Below are positions 9,735 to 20,825 of a stretch of DNA of 64,000 nt, in pieces. The translations under genes were made by a program, and so were the position numbers. A model generated the notes under the pieces. That model had not been told where the DNA came from. It searched no databases and saw only the letters and a program-made list of their open reading frames with translations. The stretch spans positions 806,001-870,000 of the forward strand of contig JAHDVF020000418.1 of NCBI GenBank assembly GCA_022606425.2, in the 5' to 3' direction. The stretch is from Lepidostoma basale. Lineage: Eukaryota; Arthropoda; Insecta; Trichoptera; Lepidostomatidae. Position 1 is the first letter of the stretch, and every line of letters begins with the position of its first letter.

Positions 9735-10255
9735 ATTTGGTGTTTCTTGTCAGCAAACGAGATTTTAGGTTTGCTAATTACAGAACTAGTGAACTAATAT
9801 ATTTTTTAAGATTTTTTATCGTAACTTGATTATGTAAAAAGAAAATAAATTTTTATTATTTGTTAAACAATTAAATAAAATGATAACTTACAATACAAAC
9901 GATATTTTAAAATTGGTTTTACAGAGATTTTTATTTATATGAAAATACAGTGCCGAGCAAAGAAGAAAGAACGATTTAAGTCTTTTTTTTCACAAAAAAA
10001 TTTCACAAAAAAAACATTAATAAATGATAATGTATGTTTTCTGGACTTTAATTACAATGTTTTTGATGGAAATGACTGGTCTCCCAGTCTGTTGATGCCA
10101 GCAGGCCAGACGAAATCTTTCTTTGTCACTATAAATAAATAAATCTTTCTATACACTATCATTTTATTAAATTATTATTTAAAATGTACTTCAATCACGA
10201 GATTTCAGGAAAATCATGAACTTGAAAACTTTTTTTGTTTTCAGATCAAGAGTAC
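9735..10255. other. AT-rich unassigned sequence
   Basis: Homopolymer-rich, with no conserved repeat or believable coding frame. Confidence 0.5.
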
Positions 10256-10266
10256 GTAATAATTTC

Positions 10267-10532
10267 AACTGTTAAATTAAATAACTTTGTTTTTGTATCA
10301 AAATTGTTTTTTATTTTACGCGACAGCTGTTTCATCAAACTATGTTGACAACATCAGGTGTTACAATAATATATCAAATGAAATATTATTGTAACACCTG
10401 ATGATGTCAACATAGGTTGATAAAACAGATGTCGCGTAAAATAAAATACAATTGTGATACAAAAACAAAGTTATTTAATTTAACAGTTTAAAATGTTATG
10501 GTAACATAGTGTTTCGGCCAAAACAATGGACT
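10267..10532. repeat. Inverted-repeat element, hammerhead-like family 1
   Basis: Arms 10267-10370 and 10387-10489 are inverted. The right arm on the plus strand has CTGATGA (10398-10404), stem GTCAAC/GTTGA(T), a degenerate AAAAC in place of GAAAC, and GTC (10431-10433). The left arm on the minus strand keeps GAAAC-AGCT-GTC but has CTGATGT. Downstream lies the family's 3' module (ATAGTGTTTCGGCCAAAAC, then AATGGACT) ending near 10532. Confidence 0.7.
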
Positions 10533-10537
10533 ATACT

Positions 10538-11220
10538 AACTAACTAACCATCACGCCGTCTCCCCGAAAGGGTAGGCAGAAAGAATGGACTGTCGCATTT
10601 TAACCGATGCGGCACTCCATCCTTCTCTATTCGCCTCGAGGGAGACGCGGTATGATAAGTTGCGAACCTCACGCCACCAATAGGCATCTCCCACGCATAA
10701 TTCGATCGTCCAACATCCACAAAATAAATCTAAAACAAATCATATAAAATACAATGATATAAAATAAAATAAAATAACAAAATAAAAATATTTTAACACA
10801 TAATGTTCATTTTAGATGGTGCACTTGTTGACATTGACGATCCGGACTTTTGTGATTATTAGATTTATGTTACTCGCAACCACCGTTTTTTTTAAATTAG
10901 CTGCAATTAGGTGCTTGAAGCAACCAAACGCCAACAATAACTTAAAAATAATATTAAAGAAAATTTTCCAATTGTCATTGGAACAAATGAAAATTTTATT
11001 TTTACACCTGTTAAAATTCTTTATATTAACGAAAAAACTTGTATAATTTTAACGTCAAAAGCGCACAAACGTATTACGTTTCACAAATAACTATTATAAA
11101 GTGCGGCAACAATCAAATTAGCCAAAACAATTCACTTTTACACGAAATATCTCCAAATTTACGGGAGCACCACATGAACCAAACCAAATTTTCAAAATCT
11201 GAACCAGTATCTATTGGTTA
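10538..11220 (-). mobile_element. Chimeric non-autonomous element with RTE-1 3' end, copy 1
   Basis: In minus orientation it begins with a body unrelated to RTE-1 (TTTGGTTTGGTTCATGTGG, CGTAATACGTTTGTG and GTCCGGATCGTC). It then has a GC-rich patch (GGATGGAGTGCCGCATC) and ends with the RTE-1 subfamily B 3' end (CAGTCCATTCTTTCTGCC, hairpin, GACGGCGTGATGG) and (TTAG)n at 10538-10553. The same order occurs at 14480-15105 and 31198-31833. There is no ORF. Confidence 0.8.
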
Positions 11221-11224
11221 ATAG

Positions 11225-11925
11225 ACTATTTACATAATTATTAATTATCGACTTCACATTTTGATGTTAATATACGATGAGAGTTATTTCAAACTCTTTT
11301 TGTATAACGGGTGAAGAAAAACTGTCAAAATAATTTTAAATATCCGGAGATACAAGAAACGTATCTAGACAAGTTAAATTTGGTGTAAAAATATGCAAAT
11401 GAGGATTGTCAAGCTAAGTAGCGTGACGGTAGTCGCTGGGGGAGGGGAAAGGGGATGAAAGTGGGGTAAAATTGAAAAGTCTAGTACCTACCCCTCCGCC
11501 CCTATTTCAATCGCGAAACAAATAAATATTATATAATATGTTCACCTGTGGAAAATGCGTTGAAGAATGACCAGTATATTAATGTCAGTATATTTTCGAT
11601 TGTTTCGATTATGTTAACAAAAATCTATTTAATTCTTTGAAACGCCACACTGGACTACTGGTATTTTGTTCTATTACGTATACAAGTAAATATCTCAAGT
11701 ATTTTCTCCATTGCGGCACCGCTTACCTGCACGTACCTGCGATTTGTGCACGTGTACCTGCGGTTCATATCGAAATATTTACCGTACTTCAACATTAAGG
11801 TTTAAGTGCCGGGTTTTTGTGTTTGCATGCATTCGTGTCTGACGAATGCCTTTTAAAGTTATAACATTTCCCTTTCGGTCAATTTTAAATACGTAAATTA
11901 GCACACATCTATTTTGGTTCGGATA
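11225..11925. other. Unassigned sequence
   Basis: No recognisable gene, terminal repeat or LINE fragment. A GC-richer patch at 11430-11500 has no coding frame. Confidence 0.5.
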
Positions 11926-11927
11926 TA

Positions 11928-12190
11928 AGGAGCGCATGGATGGAGAAAGAATGGTTAAAAATGTATACGTTAACGTTGTAAATGGAGTACGGAGTCAAGG
12001 TAGACCTAGGAAAACATGACAAAATTTTAACGGTTGGTCATGTAAGAAGTCGAAAGAATCGACGTGCGTGTATGACTCCCTGTATGAATGTGGAGAAAGC
12101 TAAAGAGGTGTGTCAGGATAGGGCAATGTGGCGGTTCATTCTCTCTGCCTACACCTGCGATAAACGGCGTGATGATTTGTTTTTGTTATT
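11928..12190 (+). mobile_element. RTE-1 subfamily A 3' end
   Basis: It starts at GGAGCGCATGGATGGAGAAAG (MDGERMVK) and runs through VYVNVVNGVRSQGRPRKT to a 3' end with a TGCG-type loop, AAACGGCGTGATG and a TTTG-type tail at 12176-12190. The frame is broken by TGA in KTWHDQ, the same site as the copy at 109-935, suggesting a shared inactive source or a common mutation. Confidence 0.75.
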
Positions 12191-12269
12191 GTTTTTCTAA
12201 TTTTTTTTTCCCTAAAGAGAACTTTCTAGTTATTTGAGTAATTCTTATATAATAACAAAGATTTTCACG

Positions 12270-12665
12270 AATTAACTAACTAAACATCACGGCGTAGGCA
12301 GAGAGGATGGACTGCCAAACTCTTCTGTCTTGACATAATTCTCGCACCCCTTCTACATTCACTCACCGTGATACGCATGCTCGTCAATTGTTCCTACTTC
12401 GAACATGGTGGCCTTTAAGTATTTAGTTAATTTGGTCTTGCCATGTTTTCCTTTGCCTTTCTACTTGTTTATATCTTTTTAACCATAATTCTCTCATATG
12501 TTTAAACTATTTTAGTGACCCTTTCTTTTCAACAGCTTCATCGAATATTATATCAAAATTGAAAATTAAATTAAAATTAAATTAAAATATTGTTTTTTCG
12601 GACACTCTTCTGAGTGATCTCATTTATACCTTCGGCCAACTCCAAGCTTTACTATCACACATGGG
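12270..12665 (-). mobile_element. RTE-1 fragment, decayed
   Basis: On the minus strand a (TTAG)n tail at 12273-12285 is followed upstream by a truncated hairpin, GACAGAAGAGTTTGG and TGGCAAGACCAAATTAAC. A second block at 12600-12660 matches the MYGSKAWSWPK region. About 60 bp between them is AT-rich and may be an insertion or decay. Confidence 0.6.
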
Positions 12666-12744
12666 AGACTGGATGGGAGACTGGATAGACTTTCATGATT
12701 TGTATCAATATTGTTTTTGGAACTTTGGGTATATCTATGTAACT

Positions 12745-12800
12745 TGTTTTTCTCGATCGACGTTTCGGAGATCGTTGCAGTCTCCATCTTCAGTCATGAG
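12745..12800 (-). ncRNA. Hammerhead-like motif, family 5
   Basis: The minus strand gives CTGAAGA (12787-12793), a U, a perfect 5-bp stem GGAGA/TCTCC with a 9-base loop, GAAAC (12762-12766) and immediately GTC (12759-12761). All conserved hammerhead core letters are present (CUGANGA, GAAA, GUH). There is no loop for stem III, and only three outer pairs (CTC/GAG) support stem I, so a monomer may be inactive. No inverted partner was found. Confidence 0.5.
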
Positions 12801-13194
12801 GAACTACTCAATCGAGAGGGATACGACTGAGAAGAATAAGAGAAAATAAATAGAGCCATTATTTAAATCGTAAATCACCATAACCCTTAAATAATAATGG
12901 CGGCGTGAGTGGTCGGAATACCCAAATCGATTTAGAATTTAAGAGGTCCCTACAAATTCACGAAAATTTATGAGTACAGGTTCTCATTATTTGGTCCAGG
13001 GCTGTTAATTTATATTGCGCGAACGTGACCCCCATTAGATACGGGATTGAAACAATTATGTCAATTATCGATTTTTCGAGTAATTGTGTCGTTTCAGGTT
13101 GTAATTGTATCGCTTCCGTTTTTTGATACAAAAATACAAACAATGTTAGCAAGAATTTAGAATTATATAAAGCGATGTTTTTTAATTACTTCCA

Positions 13195-13260
13195 ATTGTC
13201 TTTATTTCGACGGGGATCGGTTTCTACAGGCTCGCTGGCATCGACAGATTGGTGACATTG
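13195..13260 (-). repeat. Degenerate hammerhead-like motif, family 3 relative
   Basis: Minus strand CTGTCGA, TGCCAGCGAGCC, GAAAC, resembling family 3 (GATGGCAGC..GCTGCCGAAAC). The cleavage-site triplet is not recognisable. Confidence 0.35.
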
Positions 13261-13349
13261 TTACAAACGGACTCCTTTATATACATACAGATCAGGGTTG
13301 GTAAACATAATTTTTGTATAGAATCATATTTAATAAAAGCACAAGTGGA

Positions 13350-13545
13350 TGTTGTTAAAAAACGCCTGCGCGTAGTTGTCCCGAAAATAAATAATATCTC
13401 TAAAATTAGTCATCCTATTTAAATAAAATAAAAGATTGTTAATAATTTACAAAAGCTTTATTTGTAATTTTTCACATTTTACAAAATTACACATTTTAGT
13501 AAAATAATAAAAACATTTTTTTTTTCAATATTAAATTTAAAAAAA
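13350..13545 (+). repeat. Fragment of piggyBac-like MITE
   Basis: This aligns with the interior of the MITE at 40078-40881. Shared words are ATATCTCTAAAATTAGTCAT, TTGTAATTTTTCACATTTTA and CACATT, in the same order. The ends are not preserved. Confidence 0.5.
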
Positions 13546-13742
13546 ATTTCTTATGCCACATCGTGTCAAAATTTCAAAGCAATGGGTGCATAGCTTTCGG
13601 AGATATAAGATTAGGAACAAACGAACTTTGAGCTTTTAGTTTATATTGAAGTAACAAATGAAAATTCAAAGTTTTTCTAGCGGCATTAAATTTTCCAGAG
13701 CTTCATGCAAATAGCTCAAACTTTATATTTGTATATAAATGA

Positions 13743-14239
13743 TGTTTTTTTTGAGGTTTGGTTTTATTGTTTGTACAGATTGTTGTTTCTACAGACTGTC
13801 GATTTGACAGTTGATTTGTAGTCAGTCTTTTTGCCATTTCCCCATGAATACACTGACGTCAGAACAGCGCTAGCACAATTGTGCAAATTTATTTTTAAAA
13901 TCATGGTTCGGTTCGCCAAACTTATCGTGCATTACGTCCATTTTACGGTCGACATAATCGTCCATCCAAATAATTTATTCGGAAGACCATGGATCGTTTT
14001 CGCACCACGTACATTCTAGTGGATAATACGCATCCACAAAGCCGACAATTGTCGAAAATTGGATTTCACGATTGCGCTTCATTTGAGCTAGCCGTGGCGC
14101 TCATATGCCCGAAATCATATTTAAACAATAATGGCATAAAATTATCTATTAAATAAAGCCAATATCATAGACATTAAAAATTTTTTAATGTGTTTTATTT
14201 CATTTTGAATATGTATTGTATACCTCTAATAAAACACCC
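13743..14239 (+). mobile_element. Deleted Tc1/IS630-type element, copy 1
   Basis: Near-copy of 45443-45952. The right end ACCTCTAATAAAACACCC matches the inverted left end GGGTGATTTTTTTAGAGG of the second copy, and TA follows at 14240-14241. The left terminus is eroded. The interior begins with ATGAATACACTGACGTCAGA and retains pieces of the N-terminal helix-turn-helix (RALRP-YGQHNRPS pattern in copy 2). The DDE region is absent, so it is non-autonomous. Confidence 0.65.
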
Positions 14240-14479
14240 TAATATACCTGTCCACTCGTACACTAGTTTACAGTGTATTTCTATGCGCATGGCAAATTCA
14301 CTGCCCATCCGCGCCAAACAGCTCTGATTGCATTTTGATTGCAATCAGGGTGCAAACGCGATTTCCATTTCCCTGAAAATTTGTCAACGAGTCAGCTGAA
14401 ATGATTCAATAGCCTTGAAATTATTCCGCTATCGATATATATTATAGACAATCTATATGTAGACATGACTAATACTTTA

Positions 14480-15105
14480 TAATATTTAATTGTGACACGT
14501 AATACGTTTGTACTGTTTTGCTGTTGAAATTATATTAGTTTTATCGTTTTTATAAATAATTTTGACAGGTGTACCAATAAACTTTTCATTTGTTCCAATG
14601 ACAATTTGAATAATTTCTTCAATATTATTTTTAATTTCTTGCTGGTTAAGTGCCTAATTACAGCTAATTTAAAAAACGGTAGATACGTGTAACATAAATT
14701 AAATAAACACAAAAGTCCGGATCGTCCATGTCAACATGTGCAACATCGAAAAAAACATTATGTGCTGAATTAAAAAAACGGTTGATTCGTGGTACATAAA
14801 TTAAATAGTTAATATGTGCACCATCTAAAAGAACATTTTGTGTTAAATCATTTTTATTTTATATCATTGTATTTTATATGATTTGTTTTAGAGTTATTTT
14901 GTGGGTGTTGGACGATCGAAGTGTGCGCGGGAGATGCCTATTGGTGGCGATGAGGTTCGCAACCCATCACATCGCGTCTCCCACGGGACGAAAAGAGAAG
15001 GATGGAGTGCCGCATCAGTAAAAGTGTGACAGTCCATTCTTTCTGCCTACCCTTTCGAGGAGACGGCGTGATGGTTACATAGTTAGTTAGTTAGACTAAT
15101 ACTTG
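14480..15105 (+). mobile_element. Chimeric non-autonomous element with RTE-1 3' end, copy 2
   Basis: It has the same order as copy 1 in plus orientation: TTGTGACACGTAATACGTTT body, GTCCGGATCGTCCATG, a GC-rich patch at 14915-15010, then CAGTCCATTCTTTCTGCC, a hairpin with TTCG loop, GACGGCGTGATGG and (TTAG)n at 15077-15095. The body/RTE junction is at the same point (about 15015) in all three copies. Confidence 0.8.
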
Positions 15106-15284
15106 GTAGTCATATCGTTTTGCCTACAAGTTAGTAAAAACTCTTGCTTTAACAAGGATGCAAAACGTATTTTATGCTCCAAATTGCCGCACAAAGGTAC
15201 TTTGAAACTCTTAACAACTATAAAATGGCATTAATATTTTTAAAATATTGTCAGTATTACAAATAAAATCGTTATATCAACAAA

Positions 15285-15500
15285 CAAACTAACCATCACG
15301 CCGTCTCTTCGAAAGTGTAGGCAAAAATTACGGATCGTCGGACTGTTATTTACTGTCATTCTTCTCTCGTTCCTCAACATTCATAAATCGTGTCATGCAC
15401 GCAGTCGATTTCTCTGACTCCTCACATGGTCAAAATATAATATTTGATTGAATTGATCTATCACGTGTTCCTTGATCTCTCTCTATATTTTTTTTCGTTT
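15285..15500 (-). mobile_element. RTE-1 subfamily B 3' end
   Basis: Tail (GTTTG/GTTAG-like) at 15285-15297 on the minus strand, then CATCACGCCGTCTC and the coding words for HVRSQRNR and CMTRFMNVEE. It is truncated near 15480. Confidence 0.7.
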
Positions 15501-15799
15501 ATATCGTTAACATATACGTTCTTTTTCATTATTTCATTGATTTCAGCGCTCTTGGAGTGATTACATAAAATGGCACTTTTGAAATAAATAAATTTATTAT
15601 TATACATGATTACATGTATTGTCCAAACCATCTTAATGACCCATTCGCTATTTTGTACATAAAATGTGACCGATATTTCATGTAATATATAATATATCTC
15701 TTATTTATAGACGGAAAAAATGTATTTCACAAAGAAAAGTAATTTTATATTTAAAAAAGAAGTCAGAAAAGTAAAAGCTAGGTAAAATTATACTTAAAA

Positions 15800-16180
15800 A
15801 CTTACTAACCACCAAGCCCGCTCCCCGAGGGGGAGGCAGAAAGAATGGGCTGCCACACTTTACATTCCTGACATATTTCTATCGTTTCCTCAACATTCGT
15901 ACGTATCATGCACGCGCGTCGATTTCTCCGACTCCCCATCTGACCGACATTTAATGTCATCGATCATGCCACGTATTCCTCGGCCTTCCTCTTTTTCATG
16001 TTCCGTTCACGTCGTTTACATAAACCTTCTTCACCATTCTGTCTTCATTCATTCTTTCCATGTGTCCAAACCATCTTAACGACTCTTTCATTATTTTGTT
16101 CATAACACTTTCATTCGCACCGCATTCACTTATTATATTTTGCATTTGATACTCTATCATGATCTGTATATTACGCTGCT
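15800..16180 (-). mobile_element. RTE-1 subfamily B fragment
   Basis: The minus strand keeps ECGANESVMNKIMKESLRWF and MERMNEDRMVKKVY, and ends with a hairpin variant CCCCCTCGGGGAG at about 15815-15830 and a short TTAG tail. Confidence 0.75.
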
Positions 16181-16479
16181 TTAGCATACTTCTTTAAAAC
16201 ATCTGATAAAATTAAAGTGTACCTACACGCACAATGTTGTGTTAAATCCTATATAGACTTGTATCTCGCTCTGTTTGTTGCGAACGTTCAGGTATATAAC
16301 GTGCTCTAATATAAACAGTGTTTGTTGGTATTAAACTAGAGTTTGGAATGAAGCGTTCGCCTAAACTTAGACTGTCGTCACATGTCGTCACCGCTCGATC
16401 GTAGTCAGTGTTGCGAATAGTGACGGGGTATTATCGAAGTTCTGATAATCGAATCGTTCGAATAACCAATCTACCAAAA

Positions 16480-16735
16480 TATTCTTCTTCTTCTTAAAGA
16501 CATTTCTGCTCCTTTTGTCAGTCTGGCCTCCCTTGAGAGGTTAACTCCCAGCTATCCCTCCATCTCTTTGGCGTTGTTCCGGGAATACGGTAGCCAACAG
16601 GAATCTGATGCTCCACAACGTGTTGGATTCATGAAGATTCCATCCTTTGCACGTGCGCATTCCAGTATCTTCTGCGTTGTCTGCCCCATCTTATGATATC
16701 TTCCACGTAAACCTCTGTTTTTTGAAGTTTTATCA
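16480..16735 (-). mobile_element. RTE-2 LINE 3' fragment
   Basis: The minus strand has the RTE-2 signature AAAGAGATGGAGGGATAGC (PKRWRDSW pattern), followed by a (GAA)n-like tail at 16482-16495. Sister ends are at 29075, 36630 and 60850. Confidence 0.55.
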
Positions 16736-16774
16736 ATTTTATGGGAATGACATGTTTTGACACTTTATCATACA

Positions 16775-17288
16775 TATTGATGTTTTAGTATTGACCCTTA
16801 TGTACAGAAGCGATGCATGAAACTGGCAACAGAAGAATTAAAGTAGTATAAGTGCAGTAGAAATGAGATCTCTTAGATGAATGTGTATAAAATCTGCGTA
16901 TAATTGAGTGTCGAATGTTTGCATTGTGCAAGTGAATGCAGTAAGAATGAGAGTGTTATGAATAAAATAATTAAAGGATCATTAATATGGTTTGGGTACA
17001 TGGTAAGAATGAATGAAAAAATAAAGGTAAAAAAGAAAATTTCAACGATGTAAACGGATCTATAAATACTATACTCGGAAGATTGAGGAAAGTGTGTCAC
17101 GATCAAATAAGTCAAATATTGAATGTCGGCCACGTGAGGAGTCGGAAAAATCAACGTCTGTGCATGGCACTAAATATTAATGTTGAGGAATCGAGAAAAA
17201 TATGTCAGGAAAGAACATTGTGGCGGTCCATTCTTAGTGCTTGCTTTTCAGGGAGACGGTGTAATGGTTAATTAGTTGATTAGTTAGT
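16775..17288 (+). mobile_element. RTE-1 subfamily B fragment
   Basis: It runs from the MYRSDA region (16800) through VEMRS, MNKIIKGSL and TILGRLR to HDQISQILNVGHVRSRKNQR. It ends with a degraded hairpin, GACGGTGTAATGG and (TTAG)n at 17268-17288. Frames are broken repeatedly. Confidence 0.75.
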
Positions 17289-17444
17289 ATAATAAAACTT
17301 CTAGAAAACAAACATTTTCATTCGTAATAAGTATGTACATACATTCAATAAACAAATAATTAGGAACATACTCGTATAATCATATACAATAAAGAAAGCT
17401 TAAATGGTTTGAACATCTTCATTCCACAGTTATCCCACAAGTTC

Positions 17445-17680
17445 TTCATGGGTATGCTGGGATACCATAATTTGCAGACAAGAGTGAATTTAATGACACT
17501 TACCTATTTCGACTTATTAGGATAATTCAGTGAGAACTTCGCCATTTTGGACAGTATTCATCTTTATGATCCAGATGGTTATCTTTGACAGCATCGGCAC
17601 AGATTATTTTATCTCCAAATATGCAGCCATCCTGCCATTGGTGATGGCGGTAGGGAGATAAATCAAACAAATAAATCAAC
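17445..17680 (+). mobile_element. Jockey-type LINE fragment
   Basis: Plus-strand words GMLGYHNLQTR, LMTLTYFDLL, ILDSIHLYDPDGYL, HRHRLFYLQICSHPAIG follow the same order as the C-terminal region of the jockey ORF (LLGMLSYQSLERRR to FYLPRCRTNLP). It diverges enough to be a different subfamily. Confidence 0.6.
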
Positions 17681-18385
17681 ATTTTCAAGTTGATAAAACA
17701 ATGTACAAGTACAATAGTAAAATAATTCTAAAATTGAAGAGTATTCAGCCCCATTATCATCGTACTTGTCCACGTTCTCTTGAGTCGATGTTTTCTCGCA
17801 AGTCGTCGAATCAAATGTTTGTAATTGTAATGTCAGGGAAAAATCAACAACTTTAATTTAAATTTAAATTTTGATGTATGGAAATATTATAATAGATTAG
17901 GAGAGTGCGGTTAAAATGTTGTATGGAAGCACTGCGAATGAAAAAAAAATCGATGGAGGCTAAAAATGCATTCTTCAGTAGTACAAAAATACCAACGTGT
18001 AATTAAAATAATTATATCAAATATTCTTTATCAATAAAATCGATTGTTTGTTTATTGTGTCGTTAATTTCCCATCTCTAATGTACTCGTATGTACAGTTT
18101 TGTATGAATGGCGGGAATTGTGTGCAGTGGGTGCCGAGTGATAGTACCGGGCTGGCTACTGTAATTATGCTAGTATAGAGTGGTCGGCAAACTCATTCGC
18201 TAAAAGAGCCCAGATATCAGTAGAACAATGATTTAAATTACTTTAAAGTGTATTATTTTGTTACAATCACCCTGTAATTTGAAGTTTGTAAAACTAGGAT
18301 CACTGAATCTAGGATTTCCTTTTTTTGATTTTTTTTTTTGAATGAGTTAATAAAAAAAAATTCTAGCAATGCGGTAAATGGCGGT

Positions 18386-18697
18386 AGCTTTTCACATTGC
18401 GTTAAAAAGATCTTCTGCTTAATGCTTAAAATACAATCTTCATAGATGGCGTTAGTGTGTAGATTGAATATACTACCATGTAAAGGGTGGTGTTGGAGAT
18501 TAACATATACACAACTTCCAAAAAATTGTCAGACATGGTGGTCATAAAAAAAAATAAGGTGGTATGGGGAATGTTGTACGGGTGCGTGCGCTTTACCCAA
18601 CCAATGCCAGGTCATAAGTCCTGTAAACACCTTGATCAACCATATTCCATTTTCAATTTGCATCTTCGTCTCTATTGAGATACAATTGATTCTTGAA
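18386..18697 (+). repeat. Unclassified dispersed repeat X, copy 2
   Basis: Matches 35166-35437 from AGCTTTTCACAT and TTCTGCTTAATGCTTA through AGATGGCG to TTGAGATACAATTGATTCTT, and the minus-strand copy at 9255-9425. Longest of the three copies; no ORF. Confidence 0.65.
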
Positions 18698-18724
18698 AAA
18701 AAAACCCTTGGTGGATCTCAGCCT

Positions 18725-19130
18725 CCTCCAAGAAACGAATTTCTCGAAGTGTTCGTAACGTTGATTGTTTACGAGGTTAGGTTGTTGGCCTAACGCCCAA
18801 CCATCTTACTAGGAGCGCCAGGGTTTTTCTGTAGGGGTGTTCTTTCCCTTAGCTGGGGGTGAACGGTTTTGTGGCGCCGAAAATCGCCATTCGCCCTCTC
18901 TCTGTTAGCTGTGGCACATCAACATATCAACACACCCAGGGTTTGCGGGATCATAAAGATCACACGTAGACGCCAGAGAGTCGGACTAGATGGTATTGTT
19001 GCTGATGTTATGCAACTATGGCGTTTCATGAAATTTATTGGTACACATAGCTTCCAGCATGGTATGTTCCCCCACGGCCCTAACCATCCATTCGAACCTC
19101 CAAATAAATAAATTAATTAAATATTCACTA
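18725..19130 (+). repeat. Unknown GC-richer repeat with AT-rich tail
   Basis: It has an abrupt rise in GC, a palindromic block GGTTGTTGGCCTAACGCCCAACC near 18779, and an AAATAAATAAATTAATTAA tail at 19101-19121, suggesting a retroelement 3' end. No coding match was recognised. Confidence 0.35.
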
Positions 19131-19139
19131 GGAATTTAA

Positions 19140-19300
19140 AATAACTAACCGTCACATCATTTTTCCGGAGTGGCAGGCAGATAATATGGATCGCCACTCA
19201 ATTCTATCCAGACATACCTTTCGAGCTTATTCTATATTCATACATTGTAACACGCATGCTCGTCGATTTTTCCGACTTCGAATGTTGGCGCTTTTTAGTG
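19140..19300 (-). mobile_element. RTE-1 3' end
   Basis: Minus-strand 3' end: hairpin variant around 19160-19180 (CCACTCCGGAAAAATG), TTAG remnant at 19142-19150, and words for SRKNRRACVT.CMN. Nested in the hAT element. Confidence 0.6.
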
Positions 19301-19454
19301 AATGATTAAGAAAGTAATGCTAATTTTCTTGACGGTTTTTGAGTTTAAACATTTTGAATAATCAAATTCATTTTTTCAAACAGTTCATGTATTATATATT
19401 CTATTTTCATTTTCTTGTAAATTTTGGGATTTTTTGTTTGTTTTTACTTACTAA

Positions 19455-19760
19455 ATAACTAACGATGATACAGTTTCTCCGGAGAGAAAGGTAGTGAGAA
19501 TGAACCGCCACACTGCTCTATCTTAACAAAGCTCTTAAGATTCTTCTATATTCATACATCGTAACATGCACGCTCGTTCATTTTTCCGACCTCGAATGTA
19601 GGCGCCTTTAGTAAATATTTTATTAAATTTGTCATGCCATGCTTTCCTTGGTCTTCCACGGCTTCCCTTTCCACTCACACTGCTTGTATACAACATTTAT
19701 AACAGTGTTATCTCATTTATTTGTTCCATTTATCCAAAACATTAGTTATTATTTTTTCTT
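19455..19760 (-). mobile_element. RTE-1 fragment
   Basis: Minus-strand copy: TTAG remnant, hairpin TTTCTCTCCGGAGAAAC, then words for SRKNERACMLRCMNIEE and WKTKESMA(W)TN. Nested in the hAT element and followed by an inverted-repeat element. Confidence 0.6.
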
Positions 19761-19767
19761 ATTTAAT

Positions 19768-20060
19768 AGTCCATTGTTTTGGCCAAAACACTAAGATACT
19801 TCAACATTATTACTAATAAAATTTAAAACATTGTTATAATATCCCACTTTATTTTTATTCACTGAGAGTGTCGCGACAGCTGTTTCGCCAACGGATGTTG
19901 GCATCATCGGGTGTTACAATAAACTAAAAAACATTTTTTTAAAGTTTATTGTAACACCCGATGATGCCAACTTCGGTTGGTGAAACAGCTGTCGCGGTAC
20001 TCTCAGTGAGTAAAAAGAAATTGTGATATTATAACAGTGTTTTAAATTTTAACAGTAATA
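19768..20060. repeat. Inverted-repeat element, hammerhead-like family 1
   Basis: The left arm (minus) has CCGATGA (19904-19910), stem GCCAAC/GTTGGC, GAAAC (19882-19886), AGCT and GTC (19875-19877). The right arm (plus) has CCGATGA (19958-19964), GAAAC (19982-19986), AGCT (19987-19990) and GTC (19991-19993). The outer module GTCCATTGTTTTGGCCAAAAC begins at 19769. Position 4 is C instead of U in both arms, which would weaken a real hammerhead. Confidence 0.7.
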
Positions 20061-20545
20061 TTTTTTTCTTATGATGCAAATATCTGCCTTACATTTATTC
20101 CTTCTTACGTTGTTCGGTTATTTTCGTTTCATGCACGAATCGAGGTTCTCGTCAATAAGACTGATTTCATTTTGTACACAAATCATTTTGAATTAAAATA
20201 AATTTACGTGTTTTAAACATTTCCTTCGTAGAAGAGTTGCACTCAAATAGGCAAAGGGCTACATTTGGCTCACTAGTCGCTGTTTGCCGACCACTGATCT
20301 AGTATATTTAGCCTCGCACGTCGGCCAAGGTCTGCAGTGCATAGGTGATGACATCCAGCTAATTATATCGCCGTAATTTGCCACACAAATAGTTTGACTT
20401 AGAAATTCTACTATAAATTTAAAATTAAAATATTTCTAAAATCATAGGTCCAATACTATTACAGAACTTTGTAACAAAATTTTCTATATTTTGAGAAAAT
20501 GCTATTCTTAGTATCGTGTCAAACCATAACCACACCGTCACTATA

Positions 20546-20745
20546 ACCAACGACCTTTGTGGCCTAGTGGCAAGTGCTACTGCTGTCACACCGAAGGTCC
20601 CGGGTTCGATTACCGGCGATGGCAGATGATTGTCACACCGTTTTTGGTCTGGCGTAGAAATCACTTGACATCATCACAAATCATGAGAATCAATATGATA
20701 GCTATACTATTTACATCGATTTGGCTCACTCTGTAACGATGTAAA
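20546..20745 (+). repeat. tRNA-derived SINE-1
   Basis: The head GACCTTTGTGGCCTAGTGG resembles a tRNA box A and GGTTCGATTAC a box B, spaced as in tRNA. The body GATTGTCACACC, GTCTGGCGTAGAA and GAGAATCAATATGATAGC is shared with about eight other copies here. It ends with CGATTTGGCTC. It is a non-autonomous Pol III element, not a tRNA gene, because the 3' half cannot close an acceptor stem. Confidence 0.8.
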
Positions 20746-20825
20746 GAGCGATTCAACAAAATAACAATATATTGAACGCTAAGGCATTAATACTGTGGAA
20801 TTCCATAGTAATATACTTAGGAGAT

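Larger units (their letters stand above)
18178..20298. mobile_element. hAT-type DNA element with nested insertions
   Basis: The left end GAGTGGTCGGCAAAC and right end GTTTGCCGACCACTGAT are inverted repeats of the hAT kind (CAGTGG.CGGCAAAC). Perfect 8-bp duplications CTAGTATA lie at 18170-18177 and 20299-20306. The 2121-bp interval contains repeat X, two RTE-1 3' ends, a GC-richer unknown repeat and a family 1 inverted-repeat element, so the original element was probably well below 1 kb. No hAT transposase remains. Confidence 0.75.

Noticed and set aside
18700..19130. R1/R2-type rDNA LINE end
   Set aside because: A GC-rich repeat with an AT tail is present, but no rDNA target sequence or RT motif supports it.
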